DNA of 64,000 nt from an uncultured Flavobacteriaceae bacterium (lineage in GTDB: Bacteria; Bacteroidota; Bacteroidia; Flavobacteriales; Flavobacteriaceae): NCBI GenBank assembly GCA_937944485.1, contig CALDYU010000012.1:1-64000 (forward strand), in the 5' to 3' direction. Below are positions 7,730-16,301 of this stretch, piece after piece (the first letter of the stretch is position 1; every line of letters begins with the position of its first letter). Position numbers and translations under genes: made by a program. The notes under the pieces were generated by a model. It was given only the letters and a program-made list of their open reading frames with translations, searched no databases and had not been told where the DNA came from.

Positions 7730-10588
7730 TTACTCGACTTCTGCGTATGCTTCAATAGGAGCACAAGTACAAATTAAATTACGATCTCCAAAAGCATCAT
7801 CAACGCGCCGTACGGATGGCCAAAATTTATTTTCCGAAACATAAGGTAATGGAAACGCTGCTTCTTGTCTACTATATGAAAATGGCCAATGATCATTAGT
7901 GACCATCTCCATAGTATGGGGTGCATTTTTTAATATATTTTGATCACTTTCAGCATTTGAGACATCAATTTCTTTACGAATGGACAGCATGGCATCGCAA
8001 AAACGATCTAATTCGGATAAACTTTCACTTTCAGTCGGTTCAATCATAATTGTTCCAGCCACAGGAAATGAAACGGTAGGTGCGTGAAAACCATAGTCCA
8101 TCAAACGTTTGGCAATATCAGTTACTTCGATGCCATTTTGTTTGAAAGGACGACAATCTATAATCATCTCATGTGCCGCACGGCCTCTTTCACCCGTATA
8201 CAAAACGTCATAATTACCTTCCAATCGACTTTTAATATAATTGGCGTTTAATATGGCAATTTTGGTAGACTTAGTTAAACCAGCTTCTCCTAACATTTTA
8301 ATATATCCATAGGAAATTAAACAGGCTAAAGAACTGCCCCATGGCGCGGCTGAAATTGCCGAAATTGCGTTTGTACCTCCCGTATTGATAATAGGGTTTC
8401 CTGGTAGGAAAGGAACTAATTGCGGCGCTACGCAAATTGGTCCAACACCAGGTCCGCCGCCTCCATGTGGAATGGCAAAAGTTTTGTGCAGGTTCAAATG
8501 ACAAACATCTGCACCAATCATTCCTGGGTTGGTTAAACCTACCTGCGCATTCATATTGGCTCCATCCATATACACCTGACCACCATGATCATGAATTAGC
8601 TGGGTTATTTGTTTTATAGAAGATTCAAACACGCCATGAGTAGACGGGTAAGTCACCATTAAGGCCGCTAAATTATCAGCATGTAATTCGGCTTTTTCTT
8701 TCAAATCAGAAAGGTCAATATTACCGCGCTCATCTGTTTTAGTAACTACAACTTTCATGCCTGCCATTACAGCTGAAGCCGGATTGGTTCCGTGTGCAGA
8801 AGCAGGAATTAAGCAAATATGGCGATGTCCCTCGTTTCTAGATTCATGGTAGGCTTTAATCGTCATTAACCCTGCGTATTCTCCTTGCGCTCCTGAATTA
8901 GGTTGTAAAGAAGTATCAGCAAATCCTGTTATCGTACTTAAGTCTTTAGCCAAGGCTTTCAGAACTATTTGATATCCTTCTGCCTGCTCTATGGGTACAA
9001 AGGGGTGAATATTTCCCCATTTTGCCATGCTAAGAGGCAACATTTCAGAGGCCGCATTTAATTTCATGGTACAACTGCCAAGTGAAATCATAGAGTGGTT
9101 CAAAGCCAGATCTTTGCGTTCTAGTTTTTTGATGTAACGCATTAATTCTGTTTCCGAGTGGTACGAGTTAAAAACTTCGTTTTGTAAATAAGAAGTTGTG
9201 CGTTGAAGATGAACTGGAATGATTCCTTCAGTAGCTACAGCTATTGAAAGATCTTCTTTTATGGTTCCATTAAGTTCAACGAAACAAGAAAGCAAATTTT
9301 TAAGATCTTCTTTACTAGTTGATTCATTTATTGAAATAGAAATAGTTTCGTTATCAATGTAGTTCAAGTTTATGCCTTTTTTCTCTGCAATAACCTTTAA
9401 TTTACTTGTATCTTGAATTTTTAGTTTTAAGGTGTCAAAGAAGGCAGTATTGAGTTGTTTATAACCAATTTTATGGAGTAGTTTTGATAAGGATTTTGTT
9501 TTTAGATGAACCTGTTCGGCAATATATTTCAATCCGTTCGGACCATGATAAACCCCGTACATGCCTGCCATTACTGCCAGCAATACTTGAGCCGTACATA
9601 TATTTGAAGTGGCTTTGTCTCTTTTAATATGTTGTTCTCTAGTTTGTAAAGCCATGCGTAGTGCTGGCTTACCATCACTGTCTTTTGTAACTCCAATGAT
9701 GCGCCCCGGAATACTTCTTTTATAGGCTTCTTTTGTGGCAAAAAATGCGGCATGCGGTCCTCCGTATCCTAAAGGAATTCCAAAACGCTGAGTGGTACCT
9801 ACAACTACATCAGCACCAAATTCTCCCGGAGGGGTGAGCAGTACCAAGCTTAATATATCGGCTGCGACAGCAATTTTTATATCATTTTCTTTGGCTTTGG
9901 TTACAAAACTGGCATAATCATGAACCTGTCCGTGCTTTCCCGGGTATTGTAATAGAGCACCGAAAAAATCAGGTGAAAATTCGAAATTTTCATGATTTCC
10001 AATGACCAATTCTATGTGTAATGGAGTCGAACGAGTTTGTAATAAAGAAAGTGTTTGCGGTAAGACCTCTTCTGATACGAAGAACTTCAACACTCCATTT
10101 TTCTTTTGGGCACGACTTCGTACATCAAAAAGCATAGTCATGGCTTCAGCAGCAGCTGTACTCTCATCTAGAAGAGAAGCATTGGCCAGCTCCATTCCAG
10201 TAAGATCTGTAACTACGGTTTGGAAATTTAATAGCGCCTCAAGGCGACCTTGAGCAATTTCTGCTTGATAAGGCGTATATGCGGTATACCAGCCTGGGTT
10301 TTCTAGAATATTTCTTTTAATTACGGAAGGTGTAAGACTTTCGTGATAGCCTAAACCTATGTAGGTCTTAAATATTTTATTTTTTTCAGCGAGCTTTTCA
10401 ATGTGTGATAAGAATTCATGTTCGCTCATTGCTTCATCTAATTCAAGAGGGGTTTTGAGTTGAATGTCATTCGGAATTGTTTCTTGAATTAGTTGTTCAA
10501 TACTTTCTACCTGCAAGGTATTCAGCATATGCTGAAGATCGTTTTTATTAACGCCAATATGGCGTGTTGCAAACACATCTGTTTTCAT
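7730..10588 (-). CDS. gcvP: Glycine dehydrogenase (decarboxylating), P protein
   Basis: This is the PLP-dependent P protein of the glycine cleavage system, which decarboxylates glycine and passes the aminomethyl group to the lipoyl arm of GcvH. At 952 residues it is the full-length homodimeric type with N- and C-terminal halves fused. The N-terminus FATRHIGVNKNDLQHML and the PLP-lysine motif LNLHKTFAIPHGGGGPG (Lys702) are diagnostic. It begins at an ATG (10588) with a TAnnTTTG-type box 24 bases upstream, and ends before a clear terminator, so it is a single-gene unit. gcvT and gcvH are not in the window, as is usual for Bacteroidota, where they are scattered. Confidence 0.98.
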   Translation of the reverse strand: MKTDVFATRHIGVNKNDLQHMLNTLQVESIEQLIQETIPNDIQLKTPLELDEAMSEHEFLSHIEKLAEKNKIFKTYIGLGYHESLTPSVIKRNILENPGWYTAYTPYQAEIAQGRLEALLNFQTVVTDLTGMELANASLLDESTAAAEAMTMLFDVRSRAQKKNGVLKFFVSEEVLPQTLSLLQTRSTPLHIELVIGNHENFEFSPDFFGALLQYPGKHGQVHDYASFVTKAKENDIKIAVAADILSLVLLTPPGEFGADVVVGTTQRFGIPLGYGGPHAAFFATKEAYKRSIPGRIIGVTKDSDGKPALRMALQTREQHIKRDKATSNICTAQVLLAVMAGMYGVYHGPNGLKYIAEQVHLKTKSLSKLLHKIGYKQLNTAFFDTLKLKIQDTSKLKVIAEKKGINLNYIDNETISISINESTSKEDLKNLLSCFVELNGTIKEDLSIAVATEGIIPVHLQRTTSYLQNEVFNSYHSETELMRYIKKLERKDLALNHSMISLGSCTMKLNAASEMLPLSMAKWGNIHPFVPIEQAEGYQIVLKALAKDLSTITGFADTSLQPNSGAQGEYAGLMTIKAYHESRNEGHRHICLIPASAHGTNPASAVMAGMKVVVTKTDERGNIDLSDLKEKAELHADNLAALMVTYPSTHGVFESSIKQITQLIHDHGGQVYMDGANMNAQVGLTNPGMIGADVCHLNLHKTFAIPHGGGGPGVGPICVAPQLVPFLPGNPIINTGGTNAISAISAAPWGSSLACLISYGYIKMLGEAGLTKSTKIAILNANYIKSRLEGNYDVLYTGERGRAAHEMIIDCRPFKQNGIEVTDIAKRLMDYGFHAPTVSFPVAGTIMIEPTESESLSELDRFCDAMLSIRKEIDVSNAESDQNILKNAPHTMEMVTNDHWPFSYSRQEAAFPLPYVSENKFWPSVRRVDDAFGDRNLICTCAPIEAYAEVE

Positions 10589-10611
10589 AAAAAGTTATTC
10601 AATTAGTCAGG

Positions 10612-10619
10612 CAAAATTA
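10612..10619 (-). promoter_or_regulatory. Candidate -7 promoter box for gcvP
   Basis: On the minus strand the octamer TAATTTTG matches the Bacteroidota -7 consensus TAnnTTTG and ends 23 bases before the gcvP ATG. No good TTTG -33 element lies 19 bases upstream, so support is partial. Confidence 0.45.
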
Positions 10620-10704
10620 GGCATTAATTTGGTCTAGAAAAGTATAATATCGGCGAACAACGCGAAAGTTTTTAACTAAAATTATAGGTTATAAACACTT
10701 TGGC

Positions 10705-10712
10705 TACTTTTG
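10705..10712 (+). promoter_or_regulatory. Candidate -7 promoter box, four bases before the start codon
   Basis: TACTTTTG matches TAnnTTTG exactly and is followed by tttaATG of the UbiA-like gene. If transcription starts about four bases after the box, as in this promoter class, the mRNA would have almost no leader. No matching -33 box is seen. Confidence 0.4.
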
Positions 10713-10716
10713 TTTA

Positions 10717-11553
10717 ATGAGAGCACTGCGACGTATTTTCAATTTTTATCTCGATGCCAGTGTGCACGTTGCTTTGGCCGTTTTCGCTCTTGTTAAAATA
10801 AGCGAACTTACGTTCAACATTTTTGGCAATTACCATCTTGCCTGGTTTCTGTTTTTCGGGTCAATAAGTTGCTATAATTTTATTAAATACGGAATTGAAG
10901 CTAAAAAATACCTAATGGTTGCTAATCAATATCATAGGGGCATACAGCTGTTCAGTATTGCGGCTTTGATTTTTGCTTTATACCATGCACATTTTTTAAC
11001 TGTCAAATCATGGTTAGGAGTACTTATTTTAGCCTGCCTTACAGGTTTATATGCGATACCAATTTTGCCAAAAAATAAAAATTTACGTAGTTGGGGAATT
11101 CTGAAAATTTGTATTGTGGCACTCGTCTGGGCTATAGCTACCGTGGTATTACCCTGTTTGTTAAAGATAGAACTAATAGGTTTTGATGTGTGGATTGAGA
11201 TATTTCAGCGCTTTATTTTTGTGCTGATTTTACTGCTGCCTTTTGAAATAAGAGATTTGAATTATGATCCTGAAGCCTTAAAAACGATTCCGCAACGCTA
11301 TGGCGTGATAAATACGAAGTTGTTAGGGCTTATTGCAACATTAGCATTTTTCCTCGCTACTTTTTTAAAAGATGAGATTGGTACTTTAGAACTTATTTCA
11401 AAAGGAATTATTTTTCTTTTACTCGCATTGGTACTATTAATCACGAAAAAGAAGCAATCAAAATACTTCAGTGCTTTTTGGGTTGAAAGTATACCAATAT
11501 TTTGGTGGATTCTTTGGATTGGCTTAGCACAATTATTTAGGACTTATTCGTAA
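10717..11553 (+). CDS. Polytopic membrane protein, UbiA prenyltransferase-like
   Basis: The 278-residue protein is mostly hydrophobic helices, about eight by eye. A cytosolic-type loop reads LPFEIRDLNYDPEALKTIPQRYG, which resembles the second Asp-rich motif of UbiA-type prenyltransferases followed by a basic turn. The first Asp-rich motif (NDxxDxxxD) expected near residue 50 is absent; the equivalent stretch reads SCYNFIKYGIEAKKY. It may be a divergent or non-catalytic UbiA relative. It has a TAnnTTTG box directly upstream, is divergent from gcvP, and its last 17 bases overlap the convergent small zinc-finger gene. No substrate can be named. Confidence 0.6.
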   Translation: MRALRRIFNFYLDASVHVALAVFALVKISELTFNIFGNYHLAWFLFFGSISCYNFIKYGIEAKKYLMVANQYHRGIQLFSIAALIFALYHAHFLTVKSWLGVLILACLTGLYAIPILPKNKNLRSWGILKICIVALVWAIATVVLPCLLKIELIGFDVWIEIFQRFIFVLILLLPFEIRDLNYDPEALKTIPQRYGVINTKLLGLIATLAFFLATFLKDEIGTLELISKGIIFLLLALVLLITKKKQSKYFSAFWVESIPIFWWILWIGLAQLFRTYS

Positions 11554-11785
11554 GCTCTTGCTTCATTTTGAGTTTTTCTTGTTCTGAAAGGCTTTGAAGA
11601 TTCGCTTTTTCACAAAGAACAGTAAACTTTGTATTTTGTTTGGTAAACTTAGAGCACGTTTTACACATGAATAAATGAAGTCTTAATTTCATTTTTTCAA
11701 GAAGAGAAGCTTCTTCATACTGTGTTTTGTTGCAAATAGTAGCGGCTTTTTCGCAGGAAATCATAATTTTAGAACCAATTTTCAT
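11537..11785 (-). CDS. Small zinc-finger protein, probable anti-sigma factor
   Basis: This 82-residue protein has a Cys in the opening ISCEKAATICNK and an HxxxCxxC motif in LHLFMCKTCSKF, the arrangement of zinc-binding anti-sigma domains (zf-HC2/RsrA type). There is no membrane segment, so it would act in the cytoplasm. Its ATG (11785) lies 17 bases inside the end of the ECF sigma gene; an alternative ATG at 11764 follows the sigma stop by four bases. Either way the two are translationally coupled, which is the classic sigma/anti-sigma layout. The 3' end overlaps the convergent membrane-protein gene by 17 bases. The function is inferred from motif and context. Confidence 0.72.
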   Translation of the reverse strand: MKIGSKIMISCEKAATICNKTQYEEASLLEKMKLRLHLFMCKTCSKFTKQNTKFTVLCEKANLQSLSEQEKLKMKQELTNKS

Positions 11786-12410
11786 TAAGGCAACCCATCA
11801 GGGCCGTTCTCGACCGATGTATCATTACCCAAAGGTTTGACGGATTAATACCTAATTCATTACAAATATCTTCAGTACTTATGCCTTGAATAGTTTTCAT
11901 AGTAAAAACTTTAGCTTGTTTTTTTGGTAATTTAGAGATGCACGATTGAATAGCCATGCCTAGTTCTTCATTTTCAATAACACTATTTTCAAGGGTGCTA
12001 AACGGATCAGCAACTTGTTCTTCTAACCAATCTCCTTGAGCATCACTTCCTGAGCTGTACGACATACGAACCTCTGCCTTACCTTTCTTAGAGTTGATTT
12101 TCCGATAGTGATCGATGACTTTACGCTTAAGAATGGCGATTAACCAAGTTCGTTCGGATGCATCTCCTTTGTAGTTTTTAGCAGATTTTAACCCAGCAAA
12201 AAATGTTTCCTGAACAAGGTCTTTTGCTATTTCAGCATCGCTTACCCGAGCTACAGCGAAATTAAAGAGATAATCCGCATATAAATCCACCCAGGTGTCA
12301 GGATTTAATTGATGTAATGGCATTCTTTCTGAGTTGTTTTCAAATGTACTAGAATTTGACGTAACAACCTGTAAATTTTTTGTGTTCTGTGTAAATTTAA
12401 GTGCGGCCAT
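11769..12410 (-). CDS. ECF-type RNA polymerase sigma factor
   Basis: The 213-residue product carries sigma-70 region 2 at about residues 38-105 (WVDLYADYLFNFAVARV, then AKDLVQETFFAGLKS and TWLIAILKRKVIDHYRK) and region 4 at about 150-205 (ISKLPKKQAKVFTMK and the helix-turn-helix GISTEDICNELGINPSNL). No regions 1 or 3 are present, so it is an ECF factor that redirects core polymerase to a stress or envelope regulon. The first 30 residues precede region 2; an internal Met (MPLHQLNPD) is a possible alternative start. It is coupled to a downstream small zinc-finger protein that probably holds it inactive. Confidence 0.92.
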   Translation of the reverse strand: MAALKFTQNTKNLQVVTSNSSTFENNSERMPLHQLNPDTWVDLYADYLFNFAVARVSDAEIAKDLVQETFFAGLKSAKNYKGDASERTWLIAILKRKVIDHYRKINSKKGKAEVRMSYSSGSDAQGDWLEEQVADPFSTLENSVIENEELGMAIQSCISKLPKKQAKVFTMKTIQGISTEDICNELGINPSNLWVMIHRSRTALMGCLNENWF

Positions 12411-12416
12411 AATTTT

Positions 12417-12424
12417 TATCTTTG
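12417..12424 (+). promoter_or_regulatory. Candidate -7 promoter box for the rhodanese gene
   Basis: TATCTTTG matches TAnnTTTG and ends 14 bases before the rhodanese ATG. It lies in the 28-base gap shared with the divergent sigma gene. No clear -33 partner is visible. Confidence 0.4.
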
Positions 12425-12438
12425 ATTAAATTAATGAT

Positions 12439-12786
12439 ATGCGATATTTTGTTTTATTTCCTCTAGTAATACTATTAGTAATGGGCTGTGCCCAAAGTAA
12501 TAGGAAACCTATCACAGAACTTTCACAAAACGAGATTAATAGTGTGATATTAATAGATGTTCGCACACCTCAAGAGTACGCTGAAGGTCATATTGATAAT
12601 GCTATAAATATCAATTGGTATGGGGAAGATTTCGTGAAACAGCTTGATGCCTTGAATAAGGATCAAACCATTTATGTGTATTGTAAAAAAGGAGGGCGCA
12701 GTGCTAAGGCTTTCAAAATACTAGATTCATTGGGCTATAGTGTAGTTGATTTAGAAGGAGGCTACGATGCCTATTTAAAAAAATAA
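12439..12786 (+). CDS. Rhodanese-like lipoprotein
   Basis: A lipoprotein signal peptide ends in the lipobox LVMGC (lipidated Cys17). The mature part is a single rhodanese domain: VILIDVRTPQEYAEGHIDNA, then the active-site loop YVYCKKGGRS with the persulfide-forming Cys82, and the closing LEGGYDAY. At 115 residues it is a single-domain, envelope-anchored sulfur-handling protein. It is divergent from the ECF sigma gene and could belong to that factor's regulon, which is inference only. Confidence 0.9.
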   Translation: MRYFVLFPLVILLVMGCAQSNRKPITELSQNEINSVILIDVRTPQEYAEGHIDNAININWYGEDFVKQLDALNKDQTIYVYCKKGGRSAKAFKILDSLGYSVVDLEGGYDAYLKK

Positions 12787-12829
12787 ATTGAACGTTAAAT
12801 ATGAAGTGAGAACAATAATGCTAGAAACA

Positions 12830-13678
12830 TTATTCGATGCGAATTGACATTGTTGTTTTAGTATCCATTTTCATTTTCATACGCATCATTGCGCTCACAT
12901 CCATACTCAAATTCATAGGCAATTCAGAACTGTATTCAATTAGGTAGTTGTCTTTTATACTATAAGCACAAGTACCATCACCAGCACCATTTGCACTCAT
13001 TTTCATTTGTTCTTGTTCGCTATTAAGTGTAATAGACTGTTTTAGGTCGAAGTAGGCAATGTTCTTAGAGATCTCTTTCAATCGGTATGTAGTATTGATT
13101 ACAATTTCCATCGGGTTCATACCTTGCATTGGAATGCTCATAGGAATTTCATTGTTGAAAGTATCTCCAACATGTATTTCGGTTTTCGGAAAATCTATTT
13201 GCTTTTGTATATTCTCCATAGTTTTGGCAATAGTGGTACGAAGTTGTTCTGTAATATCAGTGCCGATTATCGAGTCTATTTCAAATACATTTTCGTCATT
13301 GTAGTAACCTAAAATTTGCATTCCTTCAATAGGGTTTGGTTGTTCTATCACCTGACCATTAATCTCGCTTTGCGAACTTATTTTTTCGTAACGCATTCGA
13401 GCTGGTATTGCTCCTGTTTCGCTTTTATCTTCAGTGGTAGAAATCATAATCATTGACATTTCTTGCTTGATTTCCATAGGGCTTTCAAATCCACCAGCTT
13501 TCATTTGTTTAAGAAGCTCTTCTTCGGCAACTACTTCTACAATTCCATTTGTTTCTGTTACCATTTGAGTGGTATACGTTGTATTGGGAGCGATATTGAT
13601 TTCAAATTTAAAGCCTTCTTGTGCAAGGCATGACAGATAACTAATACTAAAGACTACTGATATTATTAATTTTTTCAT
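12830..13678 (-). CDS. Secreted protein of unknown function (resembles DUF6263-type proteins)
   Basis: A signal peptide (MKKLIISVVFSISYLSCLAQ) leads a 262-residue, beta-rich, Met-rich mature protein with segments such as FEINIAPNTTYTTQM and VGDTFNNEIPMSIP. The overall pattern resembles flavobacterial DUF6263-type proteins, but no motif fixes it. A Cys in SYLSCLAQ might suggest a lipobox, though the AQ cleavage site fits better. It starts ten bases after the M3 peptidase gene and is probably cotranscribed with it. Its stop overlaps a weak 7-bp hairpin (aataatg/cattatt) before the convergent rhodanese gene. Confidence 0.65.
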   Translation of the reverse strand: MKKLIISVVFSISYLSCLAQEGFKFEINIAPNTTYTTQMVTETNGIVEVVAEEELLKQMKAGGFESPMEIKQEMSMIMISTTEDKSETGAIPARMRYEKISSQSEINGQVIEQPNPIEGMQILGYYNDENVFEIDSIIGTDITEQLRTTIAKTMENIQKQIDFPKTEIHVGDTFNNEIPMSIPMQGMNPMEIVINTTYRLKEISKNIAYFDLKQSITLNSEQEQMKMSANGAGDGTCAYSIKDNYLIEYSSELPMNLSMDVSAMMRMKMKMDTKTTMSIRIE

Positions 13679-13688
13679 GATGTTCTGA

Positions 13689-15713
13689 TTAATTTTTTAA
13701 AAGACCAGCTCTTTCTAACAAGGCCTCTACCTTGGGTTCAGCTCCTCTAAATCTCTTATAAAGAGTCATTGGGTTTTCAGTACCCCCCTTTGAGAGCACA
13801 TGTTCTTTAAATTTAGTGGCTACTTCTTTATTAAAGATACCCTTTTCTTTGAAAAAAGCGAAGGCATCTGCATCTAACACTTCAGCCCATTTGTAACTGT
13901 AATAGCCTGAGGAGTATCCGCCTTGAAAAATATGAGCGAAAGCTGTACTCATGCATGTTTCTTCGGTGTCAGGATATAAGTTGGTGCCCTCAAAAGCTTT
14001 TGATTCATGAGCTTTTACATTGGTAATTTCTGTTGGGTCAGCACCATGCCAAGACATATCTAAGAGTCCGAAACTGAGCTGGCGTAAGGTGGCCATACCT
14101 TCTTGAAAAGTAGCAGATTCTTTAATTTTCTGAATCAATTTCATCGGAATAACCTCACTTGTTTCATAGTGCTTGGCGAAAAGTTCTAGCGCCTCTTTTT
14201 CATAACACCAATTTTCCATCACTTGGCTAGGTAGTTCAACAAAATCCCAATACACAGAGGTACCTGAAAGACTGGGGTAGGTCGTATTAGCTAACATGCC
14301 GTGTAAACCATGTCCGAATTCATGAAATAAGGTAGTTACTTCATTGAAAGTTAAAAGAGAAGGTTTCGTTGCTGTGGATGGTGTAAAATTGCAAACATTC
14401 GAAATCTGCGGACGCACATTTTCTCCATCTTTTTTCCATTGTGATTTAAAAGAAGTCATCCAAGCACCACCGCGTTTTCCTGCTCTAGGATGAAAATCGG
14501 CATAGAAAATTGATATAAAGTTTAAATCTGCATCAAAAACACGATAGGTTTTTACCTCTTCATGATATTTGTCAATATCAGTAACTTCTTCGAATTTCAA
14601 TCCGAAAAGTTTTTCTGCTACTTTAAAAACACCATCAATAACATTCTCTAGTTTGAAATAGGGTTTTAATTGTTCGTCATCTAAACTGAACAATTTCTGC
14701 TTTAATTTTTCTGAGTAGTAACTACCATCCCACTTTTGTAGTTGATCAATGCCATCTAATTCTTTAGCAAATTCTTCGAGCTGTTTGAATTCTTTCTCTG
14801 CAGCTGGTTTCGCTTTTTCAAGAAGTTCATTTAAAAACGAATAGACTTTCTCAGGAGTCTCTGCCATACGTTCCTCTAGCACAAAATGCGCATGGGTTTC
14901 ATAACCCAAAAGATTGGCACGTTCATGACGTAACTTTGCTATTTTAAGTACATTTTCTTGATTATCTAATGCGTCTCCTTTAAATGATTTACTACCAAAA
15001 GCCAGGGAGAGTTCTTTTCGCAACTCCCTATTTTTTGCATATTTCATAAAGGGAATATAACTGGGGTAATCCAAGGTGAGCATCCATCCAGTAGCTTTGC
15101 CTTTAGCTTTTGCCAACTGGCTGGCAGCTTCTTTAGCACCTTCCGGCAATCCGTCTAAATCGCTTTCTTTGGTAATATGCTTTTGGTATTTATTGGTTTC
15201 TGCTAAAACGTTCTCTCCGAATTTCAATTTTAGTTTTGAGGCTTCGGCATCAATTTCCCGCAGTCTCGTTTTTTTCTCTTCGGATAGATTAGCTCCGTTT
15301 CTACTAAAGCTCTTATAGCGTTTGTCTAAAAGGGTATTTTCTTCTACGGATAATTCGAGAGTGTTTTTTTGCTCGTAAACGGATTTTATCCTTAAGAATA
15401 ACTTTTCGTTTAGCGTTATATCATTGCCAAATTCAGAGAGTAGCGGAGAAACTTCTTGAGCAATCTTTTGAATTTCTTCGTTGGTTTCAGCGGAATTCAA
15501 ATTAAAGAAAACACTTGAAATTCGGTCTAGTTGCTGACCTGAAAACTCTAAGGCCTCAATAGTATTTTTAAAAGAAGGAGCTTCGGCATTCGCGGTAATT
15601 GCATCAATTTCAGCCCGAGCATCGTCCATCGCTTTAAGAAAAGCAGGTTTGAAATGCTCATTTTTGATTTTTGAAAAAGGGGCGGTATCGAATTTTTCGA
15701 GTAGTGGGTTCAT
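13689..15713 (-). CDS. dcp: M3-family oligopeptidase (peptidyl-dipeptidase Dcp-like)
   Basis: This 674-residue zinc metallopeptidase has the M3 signature LFHEFGHGLHGML, with zinc ligands His464 and His468 and catalytic Glu465. The N-terminus LLEKFDTAPFSKIKNEHFKPAF and downstream SQVMENWCYE and FAHIFQGGYSSGYYSYKWAEVLDADAF are typical of the Dcp/oligopeptidase A group. There is no signal peptide, so it trims short peptides in the cytoplasm. Its length matches Dcp; Dcp and PrlC cannot be fully separated by eye. The 98-base gap from purE holds a short tandem repeat. A secreted unknown follows ten bases downstream. Confidence 0.93.
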   Translation of the reverse strand: MNPLLEKFDTAPFSKIKNEHFKPAFLKAMDDARAEIDAITANAEAPSFKNTIEALEFSGQQLDRISSVFFNLNSAETNEEIQKIAQEVSPLLSEFGNDITLNEKLFLRIKSVYEQKNTLELSVEENTLLDKRYKSFSRNGANLSEEKKTRLREIDAEASKLKLKFGENVLAETNKYQKHITKESDLDGLPEGAKEAASQLAKAKGKATGWMLTLDYPSYIPFMKYAKNRELRKELSLAFGSKSFKGDALDNQENVLKIAKLRHERANLLGYETHAHFVLEERMAETPEKVYSFLNELLEKAKPAAEKEFKQLEEFAKELDGIDQLQKWDGSYYSEKLKQKLFSLDDEQLKPYFKLENVIDGVFKVAEKLFGLKFEEVTDIDKYHEEVKTYRVFDADLNFISIFYADFHPRAGKRGGAWMTSFKSQWKKDGENVRPQISNVCNFTPSTATKPSLLTFNEVTTLFHEFGHGLHGMLANTTYPSLSGTSVYWDFVELPSQVMENWCYEKEALELFAKHYETSEVIPMKLIQKIKESATFQEGMATLRQLSFGLLDMSWHGADPTEITNVKAHESKAFEGTNLYPDTEETCMSTAFAHIFQGGYSSGYYSYKWAEVLDADAFAFFKEKGIFNKEVATKFKEHVLSKGGTENPMTLYKRFRGAEPKVEALLERAGLLKN

Positions 15714-15720
15714 GTTTTAA

Positions 15721-15780
15721 AAGTTCAAGTTCAAGCGTAAAGTACAAGTTCAATAACGCTCAAAATAGATTAGGAAATTA
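15721..15780. repeat. Degenerate AAGTTC-type short repeats
   Basis: The purE-dcp gap contains several copies of aagttc/aagtac-like hexamers (aagttcaagttcaag, then aagtacaagttcaata). They look like decayed tandem repeats next to the cleaner heptamer array that follows. Confidence 0.45.
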
Positions 15781-15786
15781 ATTTTA

Positions 15787-15814
15787 CCAACTGCCAACTG
15801 CCAACTGCCAACTA
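15787..15814. repeat. Heptanucleotide tandem repeat (CCAACTG)
   Basis: Three perfect copies of CCAACTG plus a fourth partial copy run into the stop codon of purE. On the coding strand the TAG stop is the first bases of the array. A similar heptamer array with unit TAACTCC starts at the stop codon of the cupin gene at 35.5 kb. Confidence 0.9.
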
Positions 15815-16300
15815 TTTACTGCTTACCGATTTAGCCCCATCAATAACTTTTTGTTTCAAGCCTTCTTTGTAAAGAACTATCTTATCTAGCACACATTTAT
15901 CGGAAGCCCCAATAATTTGAGCAGCAAGTATACCAGCATTTTTAGCTCCGTTTAAGGCAACAGTAGCCACTGGAACACCTCCCGGCATTTGAAGAATAGA
16001 AAGTACAGAATCCCAACCATCGATGGAATTGTTGCTTTTTACTGGAACCCCAATCACAGGTAAGGGAGACATTGAAGCTACCATACCTGGTAAATGTGCT
16101 GCCCCACCGGCACCAGCAATAATAACCGAGTAGCCATTGGTGTGCGCATTTTTGCTAAAATCAAAAAGCTTTTCCGGCGTGCGGTGGGCAGATACGATAT
16201 CAACATCAACTTCGATGTCGAAACCTTTTAAAATGTCTATTGCTTCTTGCATTACGGGCAGGTCACTAGTGCTTCCCATTACTACGGCTACTTTACTCAT
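15812..16300 (-). CDS. purE: N5-carboxyaminoimidazole ribonucleotide mutase
   Basis: PurE converts N5-CAIR to CAIR in de novo purine synthesis. The 162-residue protein has the class I motifs VVMGSTSDLPVM, VSAHRTPEKL, AGAGGAAHLPGMVA and GVPVKSNN, and the GGVPVATVALNGAKNAG loop. It starts one base after the purK stop, so purK-purE form a two-gene operon and catalyse consecutive steps. Its stop codon is part of a heptamer array. Confidence 0.98.
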   Translation of the reverse strand: MSKVAVVMGSTSDLPVMQEAIDILKGFDIEVDVDIVSAHRTPEKLFDFSKNAHTNGYSVIIAGAGGAAHLPGMVASMSPLPVIGVPVKSNNSIDGWDSVLSILQMPGGVPVATVALNGAKNAGILAAQIIGASDKCVLDKIVLYKEGLKQKVIDGAKSVSSK

Positions 16301-16301
16301 A

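Noticed and set aside
12814-12834. Hairpin aataatg/cattatt as a bidirectional terminator
   Set aside because: The stem is AT-only, seven pairs, without a T-run on either side; it overlaps a stop codon and may be chance.
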